This document shows positions 26,855-37,388 of a DNA stretch of 64,000 nt, one piece after another. The stretch is taken from contig NZ_CABPSB010000010.1 of NCBI RefSeq assembly GCF_902459655.1, positions 62,001-126,000 on the forward strand, written 5' to 3'. Numbering within the stretch: position 1 is the first letter of the stretch; every line of letters begins with the position of its first letter. Below the pieces are notes generated by a model, which did no database searches, was not told the DNA's origin, and worked only from the letters and a program-made list of their open reading frames with translations. The position numbers and the translations under genes are program-made. Source of the stretch: Pandoraea anhela. GTDB lineage: Bacteria; Pseudomonadota; Gammaproteobacteria; Burkholderiales; Burkholderiaceae.

Positions 26855-27580
26855 ATGACCGCCAACGCTGGGTCGACCTTCACGACATTGACGACATCCC
26901 ACGCCATCCGGCGTATCGGCGTGCTGGGCGGCACGTTCGATCCGATTCACACCGGACATCTCGCGCTCGGCGCGCTGTTCGCCCGCACGCTGGCGCTCGA
27001 CGAACTGATTCTGATGCCGGCCGGCCAGCAGCCGCAAAAGCAAGGCAGCACGGCCGCCGAACACCGGCTGGCCATGACGCGCCTGGCGGCGCAGGGGCTC
27101 GCAGCGGAACTCGCCGTCTCTCATCCGTCGACGCAGGTGATCGTGAGCACGCGCGAAATCGAGCGGGCCGGACCGAGCTACACCGTCGACACGCTGCGCG
27201 ACATGCGTCTCGATGTGGGCCCGCAGGCGTCGCTCTCGCTGCTCATCGGCTCCGACCAGTTGGTGCGGCTCGACACCTGGCACGCCTGGCGCGAACTGTT
27301 CGATTACGCCCACATTTGCGCCGCCGCGCGGCCCGGTTTCAGCCGCGATACGGCGTCTGCGCCACTGCGCGAGTGGATCGCACAGCGGGAAAAGTCCTCG
27401 CTCGGGGTACAATCCACGCCATGCGGCGGCATCCTGATCGACGACTCACTGGCCGTCGACATATCCGCCACCGAGTTGCGCGCCACGCTGGCGCACGCGC
27501 AAGACGCGGTCACGCCCCCGGCAAACCTGCCCGACCCCGTGTGGCGGTACATCCGCGCGCAACACCTGTATCGCGCCTGA
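26855..27580 (+). CDS. nadD: nicotinate-nucleotide adenylyltransferase
   Basis: A 241-residue NaMN adenylyltransferase that makes deamido-NAD. After a short 20-residue head come GVLGGTFDPIHTGHLALG (nucleotide-binding HxGH), LILMPAGQQPQKQ, SYTVDTLRDMR, LLIGSDQLVRLDTW and the C-terminal ISATELR motif (from DISATELRATL). First member of the conserved nadD-rsfS-rlmH group. Cytoplasmic. Confidence 0.94.
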   Translation: MTANAGSTFTTLTTSHAIRRIGVLGGTFDPIHTGHLALGALFARTLALDELILMPAGQQPQKQGSTAAEHRLAMTRLAAQGLAAELAVSHPSTQVIVSTREIERAGPSYTVDTLRDMRLDVGPQASLSLLIGSDQLVRLDTWHAWRELFDYAHICAAARPGFSRDTASAPLREWIAQREKSSLGVQSTPCGGILIDDSLAVDISATELRATLAHAQDAVTPPANLPDPVWRYIRAQHLYRA

Positions 27581-27643
27581 CGGCCCCTGCATTCCCTTGC
27601 CAGGCCGCCGTGCCGCACCCCTGTTTCACCCAAAAAACGCACT

Positions 27644-28090
27644 ATGGATATTCGTAAACTTCAACGCCTGATCGTCGACGCCCTTGAAGACGTCAAGGCT
27701 CAGGACATCAAGGTGTTCAACACCGAGCACCTCACCGCCCTGTTCGAACGCGTGATCATCGCGAGCGGCACCTCCAACCGTCAGACGAAGGCGCTGGCCG
27801 CCAGCGTGCGCGACAAGGTCAAGGCCGCCGGCGGCGATATCGTCAGCATCGAAGGCGAAGACGTCGGCGAATGGGTGCTGGTCGACACGGGCGACGCCAT
27901 CGTGCACATCATGCAGCCGGCCCTGCGCCAGTATTACAACCTGGAAGAAATCTGGGGCGAGAAGCCCGTTCGCCTCAAAGCTGCCGGCACCAAGGCAGGC
28001 GCCAAGGCCAGCGCGGAAGACGACAGCGAGGACGAAGACGCCGTCGAGGCTTCCGCCCCGGCGGCGCCCCGGCGCAAGAGCAGCAAGTAA
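27644..28090 (+). CDS. rsfS: ribosome silencing factor RsfS (Iojap)
   Basis: A 148-residue protein that binds ribosomal protein uL14 and blocks subunit joining in starvation. The core contains [51 protein letters not shown] and the end [14 protein letters not shown]. The last 35 residues are a charged, Ala-rich tail seen in betaproteobacterial members. Placed 64 bp behind nadD and 45 bp before rlmH. Confidence 0.95.
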   Translation: MDIRKLQRLIVDALEDVKAQDIKVFNTEHLTALFERVIIASGTSNRQTKALAASVRDKVKAAGGDIVSIEGEDVGEWVLVDTGDAIVHIMQPALRQYYNLEEIWGEKPVRLKAAGTKAGAKASAEDDSEDEDAVEASAPAAPRRKSSK

Positions 28091-28134
28091 GACGCCGCGC
28101 GCTTTCGCCGTCACTTCGCCGACACTTCGCCGTC

Positions 28135-28605
28135 ATGCGTCTGTTCATTCTCGCAGTCGGGCACAAGATGCCCGGCTGGATCGAGACCGCCTTCGCCGAG
28201 TACGCCAAGCGCATGCCGCCCGAGCTGCGCATCGAACTCAAGGAAATCAAGCCGGAGCAACGCTCCAACTCCCGCACGGCCGAGACGGTCATGGCCGCCG
28301 AAGCGCAGCGCCTCGACGCGGCGCTGCCGCGCGGCTGCCGCCTCGTGTGTCTGGATGAACGCGGGCAGGATCTCACGACGATGCGTCTGGCGCAGTCGCT
28401 CACCGTCTGGCAGCAGGACGGGCGCGACGTCGCCTTCGTGATCGGCGGCGCAGACGGGCTCGACCCGGGCCTCAAGGCGCGCGCCGACACCCTCATCCGC
28501 CTGTCCAGCCTCACCTTGCCGCACGGCATGGTGCGCGTGCTGCTGGCCGAACAGCTCTACCGCGCGTGGAGCATCAACGCCAATCATCCGTACCATCGGG
28601 TCTGA
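28135..28605 (+). CDS. rlmH: 23S rRNA pseudouridine-1915 N3-methyltransferase
   Basis: A 156-residue SPOUT methyltransferase acting on helix 69 of 23S rRNA. Family marks: N-terminal [26 protein letters not shown] (in parts), the SAM knot [31 protein letters not shown] and the invariant end INANHPYHR. No good RBS precedes the ATG, so translation may depend on rsfS. In most relatives maf follows directly; here the ugp operon comes next. Confidence 0.96.
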   Translation: MRLFILAVGHKMPGWIETAFAEYAKRMPPELRIELKEIKPEQRSNSRTAETVMAAEAQRLDAALPRGCRLVCLDERGQDLTTMRLAQSLTVWQQDGRDVAFVIGGADGLDPGLKARADTLIRLSSLTLPHGMVRVLLAEQLYRAWSINANHPYHRV

Positions 28606-28703
28606 CGGCGGGGTCAGGAAAGGCCTGCGACAGGGCACGCCCCTTTCGGTAGCGCCTCCCGCTCGTACGTAGCAAGCGTGCCCACTCTGTATGACAAAAG
28701 AAT

Positions 28704-28721
28704 AAGTCAGCCATAAGTCAT
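28704..28721 (+). promoter_or_regulatory. possible PhoB box upstream of ugp
   Basis: AAGTCAG-CCAT-AAGTCAT has the 7-4-7 geometry and 11-bp period of a Pho box, with GTCA kept in both halves. It is 250 bp before ugpB and no matching -10 was found, so this is only a suggestion; ugp operons are PhoB-controlled in enterobacteria. The remaining gap 28606-28969 shows nothing else. Confidence 0.3.
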
Positions 28722-28969
28722 CAGGCGTTGGTGCGGCGCAATGCAACGTTGTATCGGGCCGAACATGGGGCCTGCGGCCTTGCTGGCCGGCCCTGCGCCG
28801 GTTCTGTCAATCCCCGCGTTGCACCGCTTGCAACACCGTTTGTGCACTGCGAGTGGAAAAATCACAACGACGTGTTAGTCTACGCGGCGCTACACAGTTC
28901 GCACCGCGAACAAGCAGGGGCCACTCACTCAACAGGCCCTGGACTTCTCGTGAACCCCCGGAGATTGGT

Positions 28970-30301
28970 ATGAAGCAACCTTCCCTGCGCACGTTCGCCC
29001 TGGCTGGCGTTGGCGCTGCACTGGCGCTCGGCATGAGCACGTCGGCCCTGGCCGCCACGGAGATCCAGTTCTGGCATTCGATGGAATCGGCCCTCGGCGA
29101 TCGCGTCAACCAGATCGCGGCGGACTTCAACGCCTCGCAAAGCGATTACAAGATCGTCCCGATCTACAAGGGCAACTACGAGCAGGGTCTGGCTGCGGGT
29201 ATCGCCGCCTTCCGCGCCGGTAACGCCCCGGCCATTCTCCAGGTGTACGAAGTGGGCACCGCCACGATGATCGGCGCCAAGAAGGCCGTGAAGCCGGTGT
29301 GGGAAGTCATGAAGGACGCCGGCGAGCCGTTCGACGAAAAGGCCTTCGTGCCCGCGATCGCCGGCTACTACGCCGACGGCAAGACCAATCACCTCATCTC
29401 GATGCCGTTCAACAGCTCGACGCCGGTGCTCTACTACAACAAGGACGCCTTCAAGAAGGCGGGCCTCGACCCGAACACGCCGCCGAAGACCTGGGCCGAC
29501 GTGAAGGCCGACGCCGAGAAGCTGAAGGCTTCGGGCATGTCGTGCGGCTTCACCATGGGCTGGCAGGGCTGGACGCAGCTCGAGAACTACAGCGCATGGC
29601 ACGCCCTGCCGTACGCGACGAAGGATAACGGCTTCGGCGGCCTCGACGCCAAGCTGAGCTTCAACGGCCCGCAGCAGGTCAAGCACATCCAGTTCCTCGC
29701 CGATATGGCCAAGGAAGGCTCGTTCACGTACGTGGGCCGCAAGGATGAAGTGACCTCGAAGTTCTACAGCGGCGATTGCGGTATCGCCATGACGACGTCG
29801 GGCGCGCTGGCCAACATCGGCAAGTACGCCAAGTTCAGCTACGGCGTGGGCATGATGCCGTACGACGCCGACGTGAAGGGCGCACCGCAAAACGCCATCA
29901 TCGGTGGCGCCAGCCTGTGGGTTCTCGCCGGCAAGTCGGCAGCCGAGTACAAGGGCGTGGCCAAGTTCCTGAACTATCTCGCCTCGCCGGCCGTGGCCGC
30001 CAAGTGGCACCAGGACACCGGTTATCTGCCGGTGACCAAGGCCGCTTACGAACTGACCGAAAAGCAAGGCTTCTACGCGAAGAACCCGGGCGCCGATACG
30101 GCGATCAAGCAGATGCTCAACAAGGATCCGCTGCCGTACACGCGGGGTCTGCGCCTGGGCAACATGCCGCAAATCCGTACCGTGGTCGACGAGGAACTCG
30201 AAGGCGTGTGGAGCGGCAAGCAAACGCCTAAAGCCGCACTCGACAAGGCGGTACAACGTGGCGACGATCTCCTCGCCCGCTTCGCAAAGCAAGGCAGCTA
30301 A
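28970..30301 (+). CDS. ugpB: sn-glycerol-3-phosphate-binding protein UgpB
   Basis: A 443-residue periplasmic receptor of a family 1 ABC importer. It has a Sec signal ([20 protein letters not shown] ... SALA), then [26 protein letters not shown] and [27 protein letters not shown], the UgpB signature. Also [34 protein letters not shown], read in parts. It delivers glycerol-3-phosphate or glycerophosphodiesters to UgpAE. GGAG lies 6 nt before the ATG. An intercistronic terminator after the gene should make the receptor more abundant than the permease. Confidence 0.95.
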   Translation: MKQPSLRTFALAGVGAALALGMSTSALAATEIQFWHSMESALGDRVNQIAADFNASQSDYKIVPIYKGNYEQGLAAGIAAFRAGNAPAILQVYEVGTATMIGAKKAVKPVWEVMKDAGEPFDEKAFVPAIAGYYADGKTNHLISMPFNSSTPVLYYNKDAFKKAGLDPNTPPKTWADVKADAEKLKASGMSCGFTMGWQGWTQLENYSAWHALPYATKDNGFGGLDAKLSFNGPQQVKHIQFLADMAKEGSFTYVGRKDEVTSKFYSGDCGIAMTTSGALANIGKYAKFSYGVGMMPYDADVKGAPQNAIIGGASLWVLAGKSAAEYKGVAKFLNYLASPAVAAKWHQDTGYLPVTKAAYELTEKQGFYAKNPGADTAIKQMLNKDPLPYTRGLRLGNMPQIRTVVDEELEGVWSGKQTPKAALDKAVQRGDDLLARFAKQGS

Positions 30302-30386
30302 GCCGCCTCGAACGCGCGATCACGCAGGCAATGCAGGGGCTTTTCCTGCGTTTGCAGCATGAATCGTGACGTTACAATGACACCAC

Positions 30387-30428
30387 CCCGGCTCGCCTGA
30401 AACGCGGGCCGGGTTGGTTTTTTTTGGT
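30387..30428 (+). terminator. intercistronic terminator/attenuator ugpB-ugpA
   Basis: CCCGGCTCGC pairs with GCGGGCCGGG (one G-U), followed by TTGG and eight T residues, ending 10 bp before the ugpA start codon. It should allow only part of the transcripts to continue. Confidence 0.8.
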
Positions 30429-30437
30429 CACTACGTT

Positions 30438-31334
30438 ATGGCGCACAACTCCAGAGAACGCCCGCGCTTCGGCACCGGCTGGCTGCCCTACGCTCTTGTA
30501 GCCCCGCAGCTCTTCATCACCGTCGTGTTCTTCCTTTGGCCTGCGGGCGAGGCCCTGTGGCAATCGACGTCGACGCAAGACGCCTTCGGGCTGTCGAGCG
30601 AATTCGTCGGACTCGACAACTTCACCGCGCTATGGGGCGACTCGCTCTATCTCGCATCGTTTCGCACGACGATGATCTTCAGCGGGCTGGTCACGGTCTG
30701 CGGACTGATCATCTCGCTGCTGCTCGCCGCGATGGCCGACCGCGTCACACGCGGCAAGCGCGCCTATCAGACGCTGCTGATCTGGCCGTATGCGGTCGCA
30801 CCGGCCATCGCCGCCGTGCTGTGGGCCTTCCTCTTCAATCCGAGTATCGGGCTGGTCACTTACGGCCTGGCCAAGTTCGGCATCGAATGGAACCACGCGC
30901 TCAACGGGGGACAGGCCATGTTCCTCGTCGTGCTCGCGTCGATCTGGAAGCAGATCAGCTACAACTTCCTGTTCTTCTACGCCGGCTTGCAGGCGATTCC
31001 GCGCTCGCTCGTGGAAGCCGCCGCCATCGACGGCGCAGGTCCGGTCCGGCGCTTCTTCGGGCTGGTGTTGCCGCTGATTTCGCCGACGACGTTCTTCCTG
31101 CTCGTGGTCAACCTGGTCTACTCGTTCTTCGACACCTTCCCGGTGATCGATGCGGCGACCGGCGGCGGCCCGGGCCAGTCGACCATGACGCTGATCTACA
31201 AGATCTACTCGGAAGGCTTCAAGGGGCTCGACCTCGGCAGCTCGGCTGCCCAGTCGGTGGTGCTGATGGTGATCGTCATCGTGCTCACGGTCGTGCAGTT
31301 CCGCTTCATCGAACGCAAGGTGCAATACGCATGA
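30438..31334 (+). CDS. ugpA: glycerol-3-phosphate ABC transporter permease UgpA
   Basis: A 298-residue inner-membrane permease with six hydrophobic segments. The UgpA features are [53 protein letters not shown] and the EAA loop [22 protein letters not shown], which contacts UgpC. No RBS is seen before the ATG at 30438. The terminator loop just upstream may hide or free the start. The last bases overlap ugpE. Confidence 0.95.
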   Translation: MAHNSRERPRFGTGWLPYALVAPQLFITVVFFLWPAGEALWQSTSTQDAFGLSSEFVGLDNFTALWGDSLYLASFRTTMIFSGLVTVCGLIISLLLAAMADRVTRGKRAYQTLLIWPYAVAPAIAAVLWAFLFNPSIGLVTYGLAKFGIEWNHALNGGQAMFLVVLASIWKQISYNFLFFYAGLQAIPRSLVEAAAIDGAGPVRRFFGLVLPLISPTTFFLLVVNLVYSFFDTFPVIDAATGGGPGQSTMTLIYKIYSEGFKGLDLGSSAAQSVVLMVIVIVLTVVQFRFIERKVQYA

Positions 31335-32176
31335 TCGAGAACCGTCGCGGCCTGGATATCTTCTGCCACGTCATGCTGATTATCGGCGTGCTGCTGGTGG
31401 TCTTTCCGCTCTATGTGGCGTTCGTCGCCGCCACCATGAACGAGAGCGAAGTCTTCAACGTTCCCCTGTCGCTCATTCCGAGCACCCATCTGTTCGAAAA
31501 CCTCGCCACGGTGTGGGGTTCGGGCACGGGCAACGCGGCCATGCCGTTCGGCCTGATGCTCGGCAACAGCCTGTTCATGGCGCTGGTCGTCACGATCGGC
31601 AAGATTTCGGTCTCGATCTTGTCGGCCTTCGCCATCGTGTACTTCCGTTTCCCGCTGCGCAATCTGTTCTTCTGGCTCATCTTCGTGACGTTGATGCTGC
31701 CGGTCGAAGTGCGCATCTTCCCGACGGTACAGGTGATTTCGAGCCTCGGGCTCATCAACAGCTACGCCGGCCTGACGGTGCCGCTGATCGCCTCGGCGAC
31801 CGCCACGTTCCTGTTCCGGCAGTTCTTCATGACGCTGCCCGACGAACTCGTCGAAGCCGCGCGCATCGACGGCGCGGGACCGATGCGGTTCTTCGTCGAC
31901 GTGGTGCTGCCGCTGTCGAAGACGAACATTGCGGCCCTGTTCGTCATCACTTTCATCTATGGCTGGAATCAGTACCTGTGGCCGATTCTGGTGACCAACG
32001 CCCCGGAAATGACCACGGCGGTCGTGGGTATCAAGAGCATGATCGGCAGTGGCGACACCGCCACGCAATGGCAACTCGTCATGAGCGCCACGCTGCTCGC
32101 CATGCTGCCGCCGCTCGCGGTGGTGCTGCTGATGCAACGTTGGTTCGTGCGCGGTCTGGTCGATTCGGATAAGTAA
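31331..32176 (+). CDS. ugpE: glycerol-3-phosphate ABC transporter permease UgpE
   Basis: A 281-residue second permease subunit, six hydrophobic segments. It starts with [20 protein letters not shown], carries [16 protein letters not shown] typical of UgpE, and its EAA loop is [21 protein letters not shown]. It ends GLVDSDK, nearly identical in type to known UgpE ends. ATGA overlap with ugpA indicates coupling. Confidence 0.95.
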   Translation: MIENRRGLDIFCHVMLIIGVLLVVFPLYVAFVAATMNESEVFNVPLSLIPSTHLFENLATVWGSGTGNAAMPFGLMLGNSLFMALVVTIGKISVSILSAFAIVYFRFPLRNLFFWLIFVTLMLPVEVRIFPTVQVISSLGLINSYAGLTVPLIASATATFLFRQFFMTLPDELVEAARIDGAGPMRFFVDVVLPLSKTNIAALFVITFIYGWNQYLWPILVTNAPEMTTAVVGIKSMIGSGDTATQWQLVMSATLLAMLPPLAVVLLMQRWFVRGLVDSDK

Positions 32177-32178
32177 TC

Positions 32179-33273
32179 ATGGCAAATCTCAAACTCCATA
32201 GCGTCAAGAAAACCTACGACCAGAACAACTATGTGCTGCACGGTGTCGATATCGACATCGAAGACGGTGAGTTCGTGGTTATCGTCGGCCCCTCGGGCTG
32301 CGGCAAGTCGACACTGCTGCGCATGGTCGCCGGCCTCGAATCGGTCAGCGAAGGCAGCATCCTCATCGGCTCGCAGGTCGTCAACCAACTGGAACCGAAG
32401 GATCGCAACATCGCGATGGTGTTCCAGAACTACGCCCTGTATCCGCACATGGACGTGCGTCAGAACATGTCGTACGGCCTGAAGATCCGAGGCATCGACA
32501 AGAAAACCATCGACGAGCGTGTGCTCGCGGCGGCCCGCATTCTGGAGCTTGAACCGCTGCTCGCGCGCAAGCCGCGCGAACTCTCGGGCGGTCAGCGTCA
32601 GCGGGTGGCCATGGGCCGCGCCATCGTGCGCGAGCCGGCCGTATTCCTGTTCGACGAACCGCTCTCGAACCTCGACGCCAAGCTGCGCGTGCAAATGCGC
32701 CTGGAGATTCAGCGTCTGCACAAGCGCCTGAAGACGACGAGCCTGTACGTCACGCACGATCAGGTCGAAGCCATGACGCTCGCCGATCGTGTGATCGTCA
32801 TGAACAAGGGCTACGCCGAACAGATCGGTACGCCCACAGACGTGTACGAGCGCCCCGCGTCGCTGTTCGTGGCGAGTTTCATGGGCTCGCCGGCGATGAA
32901 CCTGCTCAAGGGCCGTGTCGACTCGGAAGGCCGTACGTTCGAGATCGAAGGCGGTCCGGCGCTGCGTCTGCCGCCCACGAGCATGGCGTACGCCAACCGC
33001 GAACTGGTGCTCGGCGTGCGTCCGGAGCATCTGGTGCCCGCCGAGCAGCAGAACGGCCTCGGTGCGTTCACCGCGCAAACCAGCATCAACGTCGACCAAC
33101 TCGAACTGCTGGGCGCCGATAACCTGCTGCACGGCCGCTGGGGCGAGCAGCACGTGACGGTGCGTCTGCCGCACGAGATGCGTCCGGCAGCCGGCACGAT
33201 CGTGCCGCTCGCGATCTCGGCCAAGGCGCTGCATCTGTTCGATCCGGCGACCGGCAAGCGAGTCGAAGCATGA
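32179..33273 (+). CDS. ugpC: glycerol-3-phosphate ABC transporter ATPase UgpC
   Basis: A 364-residue CUT1-type ATPase. Walker [11 protein letters not shown]-loop [15 protein letters not shown], signature [15 protein letters not shown], Walker [14 protein letters not shown], His switch VTHDQ. The C-terminal 130 residues form the OB-type regulatory domain of the MalK/UgpC group, which in E. coli is inhibited by PhoU or phosphate. Two bases after ugpE. Confidence 0.95.
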   Translation: MANLKLHSVKKTYDQNNYVLHGVDIDIEDGEFVVIVGPSGCGKSTLLRMVAGLESVSEGSILIGSQVVNQLEPKDRNIAMVFQNYALYPHMDVRQNMSYGLKIRGIDKKTIDERVLAAARILELEPLLARKPRELSGGQRQRVAMGRAIVREPAVFLFDEPLSNLDAKLRVQMRLEIQRLHKRLKTTSLYVTHDQVEAMTLADRVIVMNKGYAEQIGTPTDVYERPASLFVASFMGSPAMNLLKGRVDSEGRTFEIEGGPALRLPPTSMAYANRELVLGVRPEHLVPAEQQNGLGAFTAQTSINVDQLELLGADNLLHGRWGEQHVTVRLPHEMRPAAGTIVPLAISAKALHLFDPATGKRVEA

Positions 33274-34055
33274 GCGATACGTCGGCATCTTCCCATTTGT
33301 GGCGCGACTGGCCGTATCCGCGCATCGTCTCGCATCGTGGCGGCGGCAAGCTTGCGCCGGAAAATACGCTGGCGGCGTTCGAGATGGGCGCGTCGCTCGG
33401 CCTGCGCATGGTCGAGTTCGACGCGAAGCTCTCGGCGGATAACGTCGTTTTCCTGCTGCACGACGACACCGTCGATCGCACCAGCGACGGCCATGGCGCA
33501 GCTGCGCAGATGACCTATGCGCAAATCGAGACGCTCGATGCCGGCAGTTGGTTCGGCGCCGACGGCCGTTTTGCAGGTCAGGTCATGCCGACGCTGGCGC
33601 AGGTGGCCGAGCGTTGCCATGCGCTGGGCTTGGCGGCGAACGTCGAGATCAAGCCGTGCCCGGGCCGCGAGGCCGAGACGGGCAAGCGTGTGGCCGAGGC
33701 GGTCAAAACGCTGTGGAACGGTCAGACGCCGCCGCCGCTGCTCTCGTCGTTCTCTTACGAGGCACTCGAAGCGGCGGCGACGGCCGTGCCGGAATTGCCG
33801 CGCGGCATGCTGTACGAGGCCGTGCCGGCCCACTGGCGCGAAGACGCCCGCAAGCTCGGCACCGTCACCCTGCACGCGAGCCACAAGCATCTCGACGGCC
33901 CTCAGGTCGCCGAGATCAAGACGGCGGGCCTGCATATGCTCGTCTATACGGTCAACGAGCCGGCCCGCGCCCGCGAGCTTGCGGCGTGGGGCGTGGACGC
34001 CATCTGCACCGACCGCATCGACCTCATCGGCGCGGACTTCCTCGCGGACCTCTGA
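33270..34055 (+). CDS. ugpQ: glycerophosphodiester phosphodiesterase
   Basis: A 261-residue TIM-barrel GDPD that splits imported glycerophosphodiesters into glycerol-3-phosphate and an alcohol. Catalytic block [20 protein letters not shown], then [25 protein letters not shown] (metal Glu/Asp and second His). The C-terminal [26 protein letters not shown] is normal. No signal peptide, so cytoplasmic. It overlaps ugpC by 4 bases and closes the operon. Confidence 0.94.
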   Translation: MSDTSASSHLWRDWPYPRIVSHRGGGKLAPENTLAAFEMGASLGLRMVEFDAKLSADNVVFLLHDDTVDRTSDGHGAAAQMTYAQIETLDAGSWFGADGRFAGQVMPTLAQVAERCHALGLAANVEIKPCPGREAETGKRVAEAVKTLWNGQTPPPLLSSFSYEALEAAATAVPELPRGMLYEAVPAHWREDARKLGTVTLHASHKHLDGPQVAEIKTAGLHMLVYTVNEPARARELAAWGVDAICTDRIDLIGADFLADL

Positions 34056-34295
34056 GCCGCGCGGGGCGGCGCCGACCGGTCGCCAAATCGATCGCGCCGG
34101 CGCCGCCGATAGCGCGCATCCCGCCCTGAAGCCGCCGTAAGCGGCACTATGCTCCCCGCCGCATGCTGGCGGGGGGGCGCGCAAGGCGGCATAATAGGGC
34201 GTTCCCCTCGCCCAGCCCATTCAGCGGCCCGGTGCGCGCGCTGCAAATCCCTGCAAAGCCGTGTGCCGGGCTGGACGAATTCAAGTCAAGCCGCC

Positions 34296-34895
34296 ATGCC
34301 GTACATCTATCTCGCTTCGCAAAGCCCCCGCCGTCAGGAACTGTTGCAGCAACTCGGCGTTCGTTTCGAGCTGCTGTTGCCTCATGCGGAAGAGGACGCC
34401 GAAGCACTCGAAGCCGTACTGCCTGGGGAGCCGCCCGACGATTATGTGCAACGTGTCACGCGCGCGAAGGCCGAAGCGGCCATGGCGCGCCTGGCGCGTG
34501 CCGGCCTGCCCGGCGCACCGATCCTCGCGGCGGACACGACCGTCTGCCTCGACGGCACCATTCTCGGCAAGCCGTTCGACGACGCCGACGCGCGCGCCGT
34601 CCTCGCCCGGTTGTCCGGCACCCGCCACCGCGTCCTGACGGCCGTGGCAGTCTGTGCGGACGGTCAGATTCATCAGGCAGTGAATATCTCGCACGTCTGG
34701 TTCCGGCCGCTGCGCCGTGAGGAGATCGAGCGTTACGTCGCGTCGGGCGAGCCGAAAGGCAAAGCCGGTGCTTACGGCATTCAGGGCAAGGCCGCCGAAT
34801 TTGTCATGCGCATCGACGGCAGTTATTCCGGCATCATGGGGCTGCCGCTGTGCGAGACCGCCGCGCTGTTGCGTCAGGCGGGCGTCGACTTCTGA
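34296..34895 (+). CDS. maf: Maf family nucleotide pyrophosphatase
   Basis: A 199-residue house-cleaning enzyme hydrolysing non-canonical or pyrimidine NTPs. Blocks: [59 protein letters not shown], and [23 protein letters not shown] box at 34190-34195 in the 240-bp gap after ugpQ is a plausible -10, so the gene probably has its own promoter. rng follows after 48 bp. Confidence 0.94.
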   Translation: MPYIYLASQSPRRQELLQQLGVRFELLLPHAEEDAEALEAVLPGEPPDDYVQRVTRAKAEAAMARLARAGLPGAPILAADTTVCLDGTILGKPFDDADARAVLARLSGTRHRVLTAVAVCADGQIHQAVNISHVWFRPLRREEIERYVASGEPKGKAGAYGIQGKAAEFVMRIDGSYSGIMGLPLCETAALLRQAGVDF

Positions 34896-34943
34896 CGCAT
34901 CCCGAATTTGCGAAGCCTTTCGAGTCCGGTCGACACTCACTTT

Positions 34944-36413
34944 ATGAACGAAGACATTCTGGTCAACATCACGCCACAGGAAACCCGTGTGGCGCTCATG
35001 CAGCTCGGTGCGGTGCAGGAATTGCACATCGAGCGCACGCTATCGCTCGGTCTGGTGGGCAACATCTATCTGGGCAAGGTGGTGCGCGTGCTTCCGGGCA
35101 TGCAGTCGGCCTTTATCGATATCGGGCTCGAGCGCGCCGCGTTCCTGCACGTGGCCGATATCTGGCATCCGCGCACCAGTCACGACACGTCCGTAGCGCA
35201 TCCGCAGCCGCCCATCGAGAAGACGGTTTTCGAGGGGCAGACGCTGATGGTGCAGGTCATCAAGGACCCCATCGGCACCAAGGGCGCGCGTCTGTCCACA
35301 CAGATCAGCATTGCCGGGCGCACGCTCGTCTACCTGCCGCAGGAGCCGCATATCGGTATCTCGCAGCGTATTGAAAGCGAAGCCGAGCGAGAAGCGCTGC
35401 GCAGCAAGATTCAGGCGCTCGTGCCTGCCGACGAAAAAGGCGGCTTCATCGTGCGTACGATCGCGGAAGACGCCGCCGACGCCGAACTGGCCAACGACAT
35501 CGCCTATCTGCGCAAGTCGTGGGAGACCATTGGCGAGCAGAGCACCCGCGTGCCCGCCCCGGCGCTGCTGTATCAGGATCTGAACCTCGCGCAGCGTGTG
35601 TTGCGCGACTTCGTGCATGAGGAGACGGGCAAGATTCTCGTGGACTCGCGCGAGACTTATCAGAAGCTGGCGGAATTCGCGACGACGTACACGCCGGCGG
35701 TGCTCGGCAAGCTCACGCATTACACGGGCGAGCGTCCGCTGTTCGACCTGTACAACGTCGAGACGGAAATCGAGCGAGCGCTGTCGCGCCGCGTCGACCT
35801 GAAGTCGGGCGGGTATCTGATGATCGATCAGACCGAAGCGATGACGACCATCGACGTGAACACCGGCGGCTACGTGGGTGCACGCAACTTCGACGACACG
35901 ATCTTCAAGACGAACCTGGAAGCGGCGTTGATGATTGCGCGTCAGTTGCGCCTGCGCAATCTGGGCGGAATCATCATCATCGACTTCATCGACATGGAGA
36001 GCGCGGAGCATCGCGACGCCGTGCTGGCCGAGTTGAAGAAGGCGCTCGCCCGCGACCGCACGCGCATTACCGTGAACGGCTTCTCGCAGTTGGGACTGGT
36101 GGAGATGACCCGCAAGCGGACGCGCGAATCGCTGGCCCATGTGCTGTGTGAGCCATGCGCCGTATGTCAGGGCAAGGGACAGGTCAAGACGCCGCGCACG
36201 CTGTGTTACGACATCCTGCGCGAGATTCTGCGCGAATCGCGTCAGTTCAATCCGCGTGAGTTCCGGCTGATTGCGTCGCAGGAGGTCGTCGATCTCTTCC
36301 TCGAAGAAGAGTCGCAACATCTCGCGATGCTGATCGACTTCATCGGCAAGCCGATTTCGCTCCAGGTGGAATCGTCGTTCCACCAGGAACAGTACGACAT
36401 CATTCTGATGTAA
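34944..36413 (+). CDS. rng: ribonuclease G
   Basis: A 489-residue endoribonuclease of the RNase E/G family, acting in 16S rRNA 5' maturation and mRNA decay. It has the short N-terminus MNEDILVNITPQETRVALMQ, an S1 domain (about 38-128: GNIYLGKVVRVLPGMQSAFIDIGL, ERAAFLHVADI), catalytic Asp residues in TIDVNTGGYVG and IIIIDFIDM, and the Zn-link CEPCAVCQGKG. Length equals E. coli RNase G; no RNase E tail. A hairpin CTGCCG-CGTTCGC-CGGCAG follows at 36432-36450. Confidence 0.96.
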   Translation: MNEDILVNITPQETRVALMQLGAVQELHIERTLSLGLVGNIYLGKVVRVLPGMQSAFIDIGLERAAFLHVADIWHPRTSHDTSVAHPQPPIEKTVFEGQTLMVQVIKDPIGTKGARLSTQISIAGRTLVYLPQEPHIGISQRIESEAEREALRSKIQALVPADEKGGFIVRTIAEDAADAELANDIAYLRKSWETIGEQSTRVPAPALLYQDLNLAQRVLRDFVHEETGKILVDSRETYQKLAEFATTYTPAVLGKLTHYTGERPLFDLYNVETEIERALSRRVDLKSGGYLMIDQTEAMTTIDVNTGGYVGARNFDDTIFKTNLEAALMIARQLRLRNLGGIIIIDFIDMESAEHRDAVLAELKKALARDRTRITVNGFSQLGLVEMTRKRTRESLAHVLCEPCAVCQGKGQVKTPRTLCYDILREILRESRQFNPREFRLIASQEVVDLFLEEESQHLAMLIDFIGKPISLQVESSFHQEQYDIILM

Positions 36414-36470
36414 CTCATCCGTCCTCCAGGCCTGCCGCGTTCGCCGGCAGCCATCGAATCGCACTGCGGG

Positions 36471-36499
36471 GTGAGTGCTCACACAAAAATACATTGTGT
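36471..36499. promoter_or_regulatory. two adjacent inverted repeats
   Basis: GTGAG-TG-CTCAC (36471-36482) is followed at once by ACACAA-N7-TTGTGT (36481-36499). They lie about 240 bp before two small reading frames and look like operator sites. Otherwise 36500-36740 is featureless. Confidence 0.35.
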
Positions 36500-36741
36500 T
36501 AGCTACTCAACCCGCGTATAAGTGATGTATTCGCCATTTCTCGCAGATTCCGTCTGAAGGTCGTACCGGGTTCCGGTGTCGCCCCGGTGTCGTCTCCCCT
36601 TCCTGCATCACCTGCACCACCGACGTTGCAGCGCCTGCGCGCTGTCTCGCGACGCCGCTCACTGTCGGTGGCCATGCGGCCCAAGGCCGTCACACCGTTC
36701 GACCAACGTTTTCGCTGCGAAGACGAAGGGAGGTCATCCGA

Positions 36742-36936
36742 ATGTTCGCGTCCCCCCACTGGTTTCTGTATGCCGGCTACGAACCGCCGGACAGAACCAA
36801 ATTCTTCTCGGTCGTATCGCTCGCCTACGCACTTGGCCTGCGTCATCGAAGCCTCGCCACGAAGCGTTTGCAGCACGGACGCATCGGCATCTGGCACCGC
36901 CGGCGTGTCGTAAAAACGCACGATCTGCCCAATTGA
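36742..36936 (+). CDS. small hypothetical protein (64 aa)
   Basis: An unrecognised reading frame of 64 codons with GGGAGG 8 nt before its ATG. The product begins MFASPHWFLYAGYEPPDRTKFF, has one moderately hydrophobic segment (FFSVVSLAYALGL) and a basic C-terminal half. It ends 65 bp before the next small gene on the same strand. The good RBS supports it; base composition does not exclude a chance frame. Confidence 0.4.
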   Translation: MFASPHWFLYAGYEPPDRTKFFSVVSLAYALGLRHRSLATKRLQHGRIGIWHRRRVVKTHDLPN

Positions 36937-37001
36937 CGGCGCGATTCTCGAACGTGTCATCAAAGGCGGTTAAAACACTAAAACACTTACAGGAGCATGC
37001 G

Positions 37002-37199
37002 ATGCTCACCCTTTCCGCCAAAGCCATTACTGCTGCGCTCCAATCGATTGCCGAGAAGAATCCGCAACAGCCCTCGGAAGCCGTCATCAACGCGCTGCTG
37101 GCTCGCGAACTGATTCATCAGGTCGGCAAGCACTTCGAGCCGACGCAGTTCGGCCGCGCCTACTGCCGGCACGCGAACGCCCTCCGCCCGTCGTGGTGA
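37002..37199 (+). CDS. small hypothetical protein (65 aa)
   Basis: A 65-residue product preceded by AGGAG with ideal 6-nt spacing. It starts MLTLSAKAITAALQSIAEKN and is predicted to be mostly helical, with a basic, aromatic tail (FGRAYCRHANALRPSW). Third-position GC is high, as in real genes here. An ATG at 36997 in another frame is disfavoured. Not a family I recognise. Confidence 0.6.
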   Translation: MLTLSAKAITAALQSIAEKNPQQPSEAVINALLARELIHQVGKHFEPTQFGRAYCRHANALRPSW

Positions 37200-37388
37200 C
37201 GTTGAACGCGTCTCACCTCCGATCGGCGTAACCCACGCCTCGCCAAACGGGTGCGAGCGCCCCAGGCGCCGCGCCGCGTTGTCCACGGAACGTCAGCGGA
37301 GCCCCCCCCTTTTGCTGAGGGAGATTGGGGGTACGGGGTACGGGAATCGACGACGCGGGCGCCGCCGGCAGCCTCTGCCGCGTCGGCA

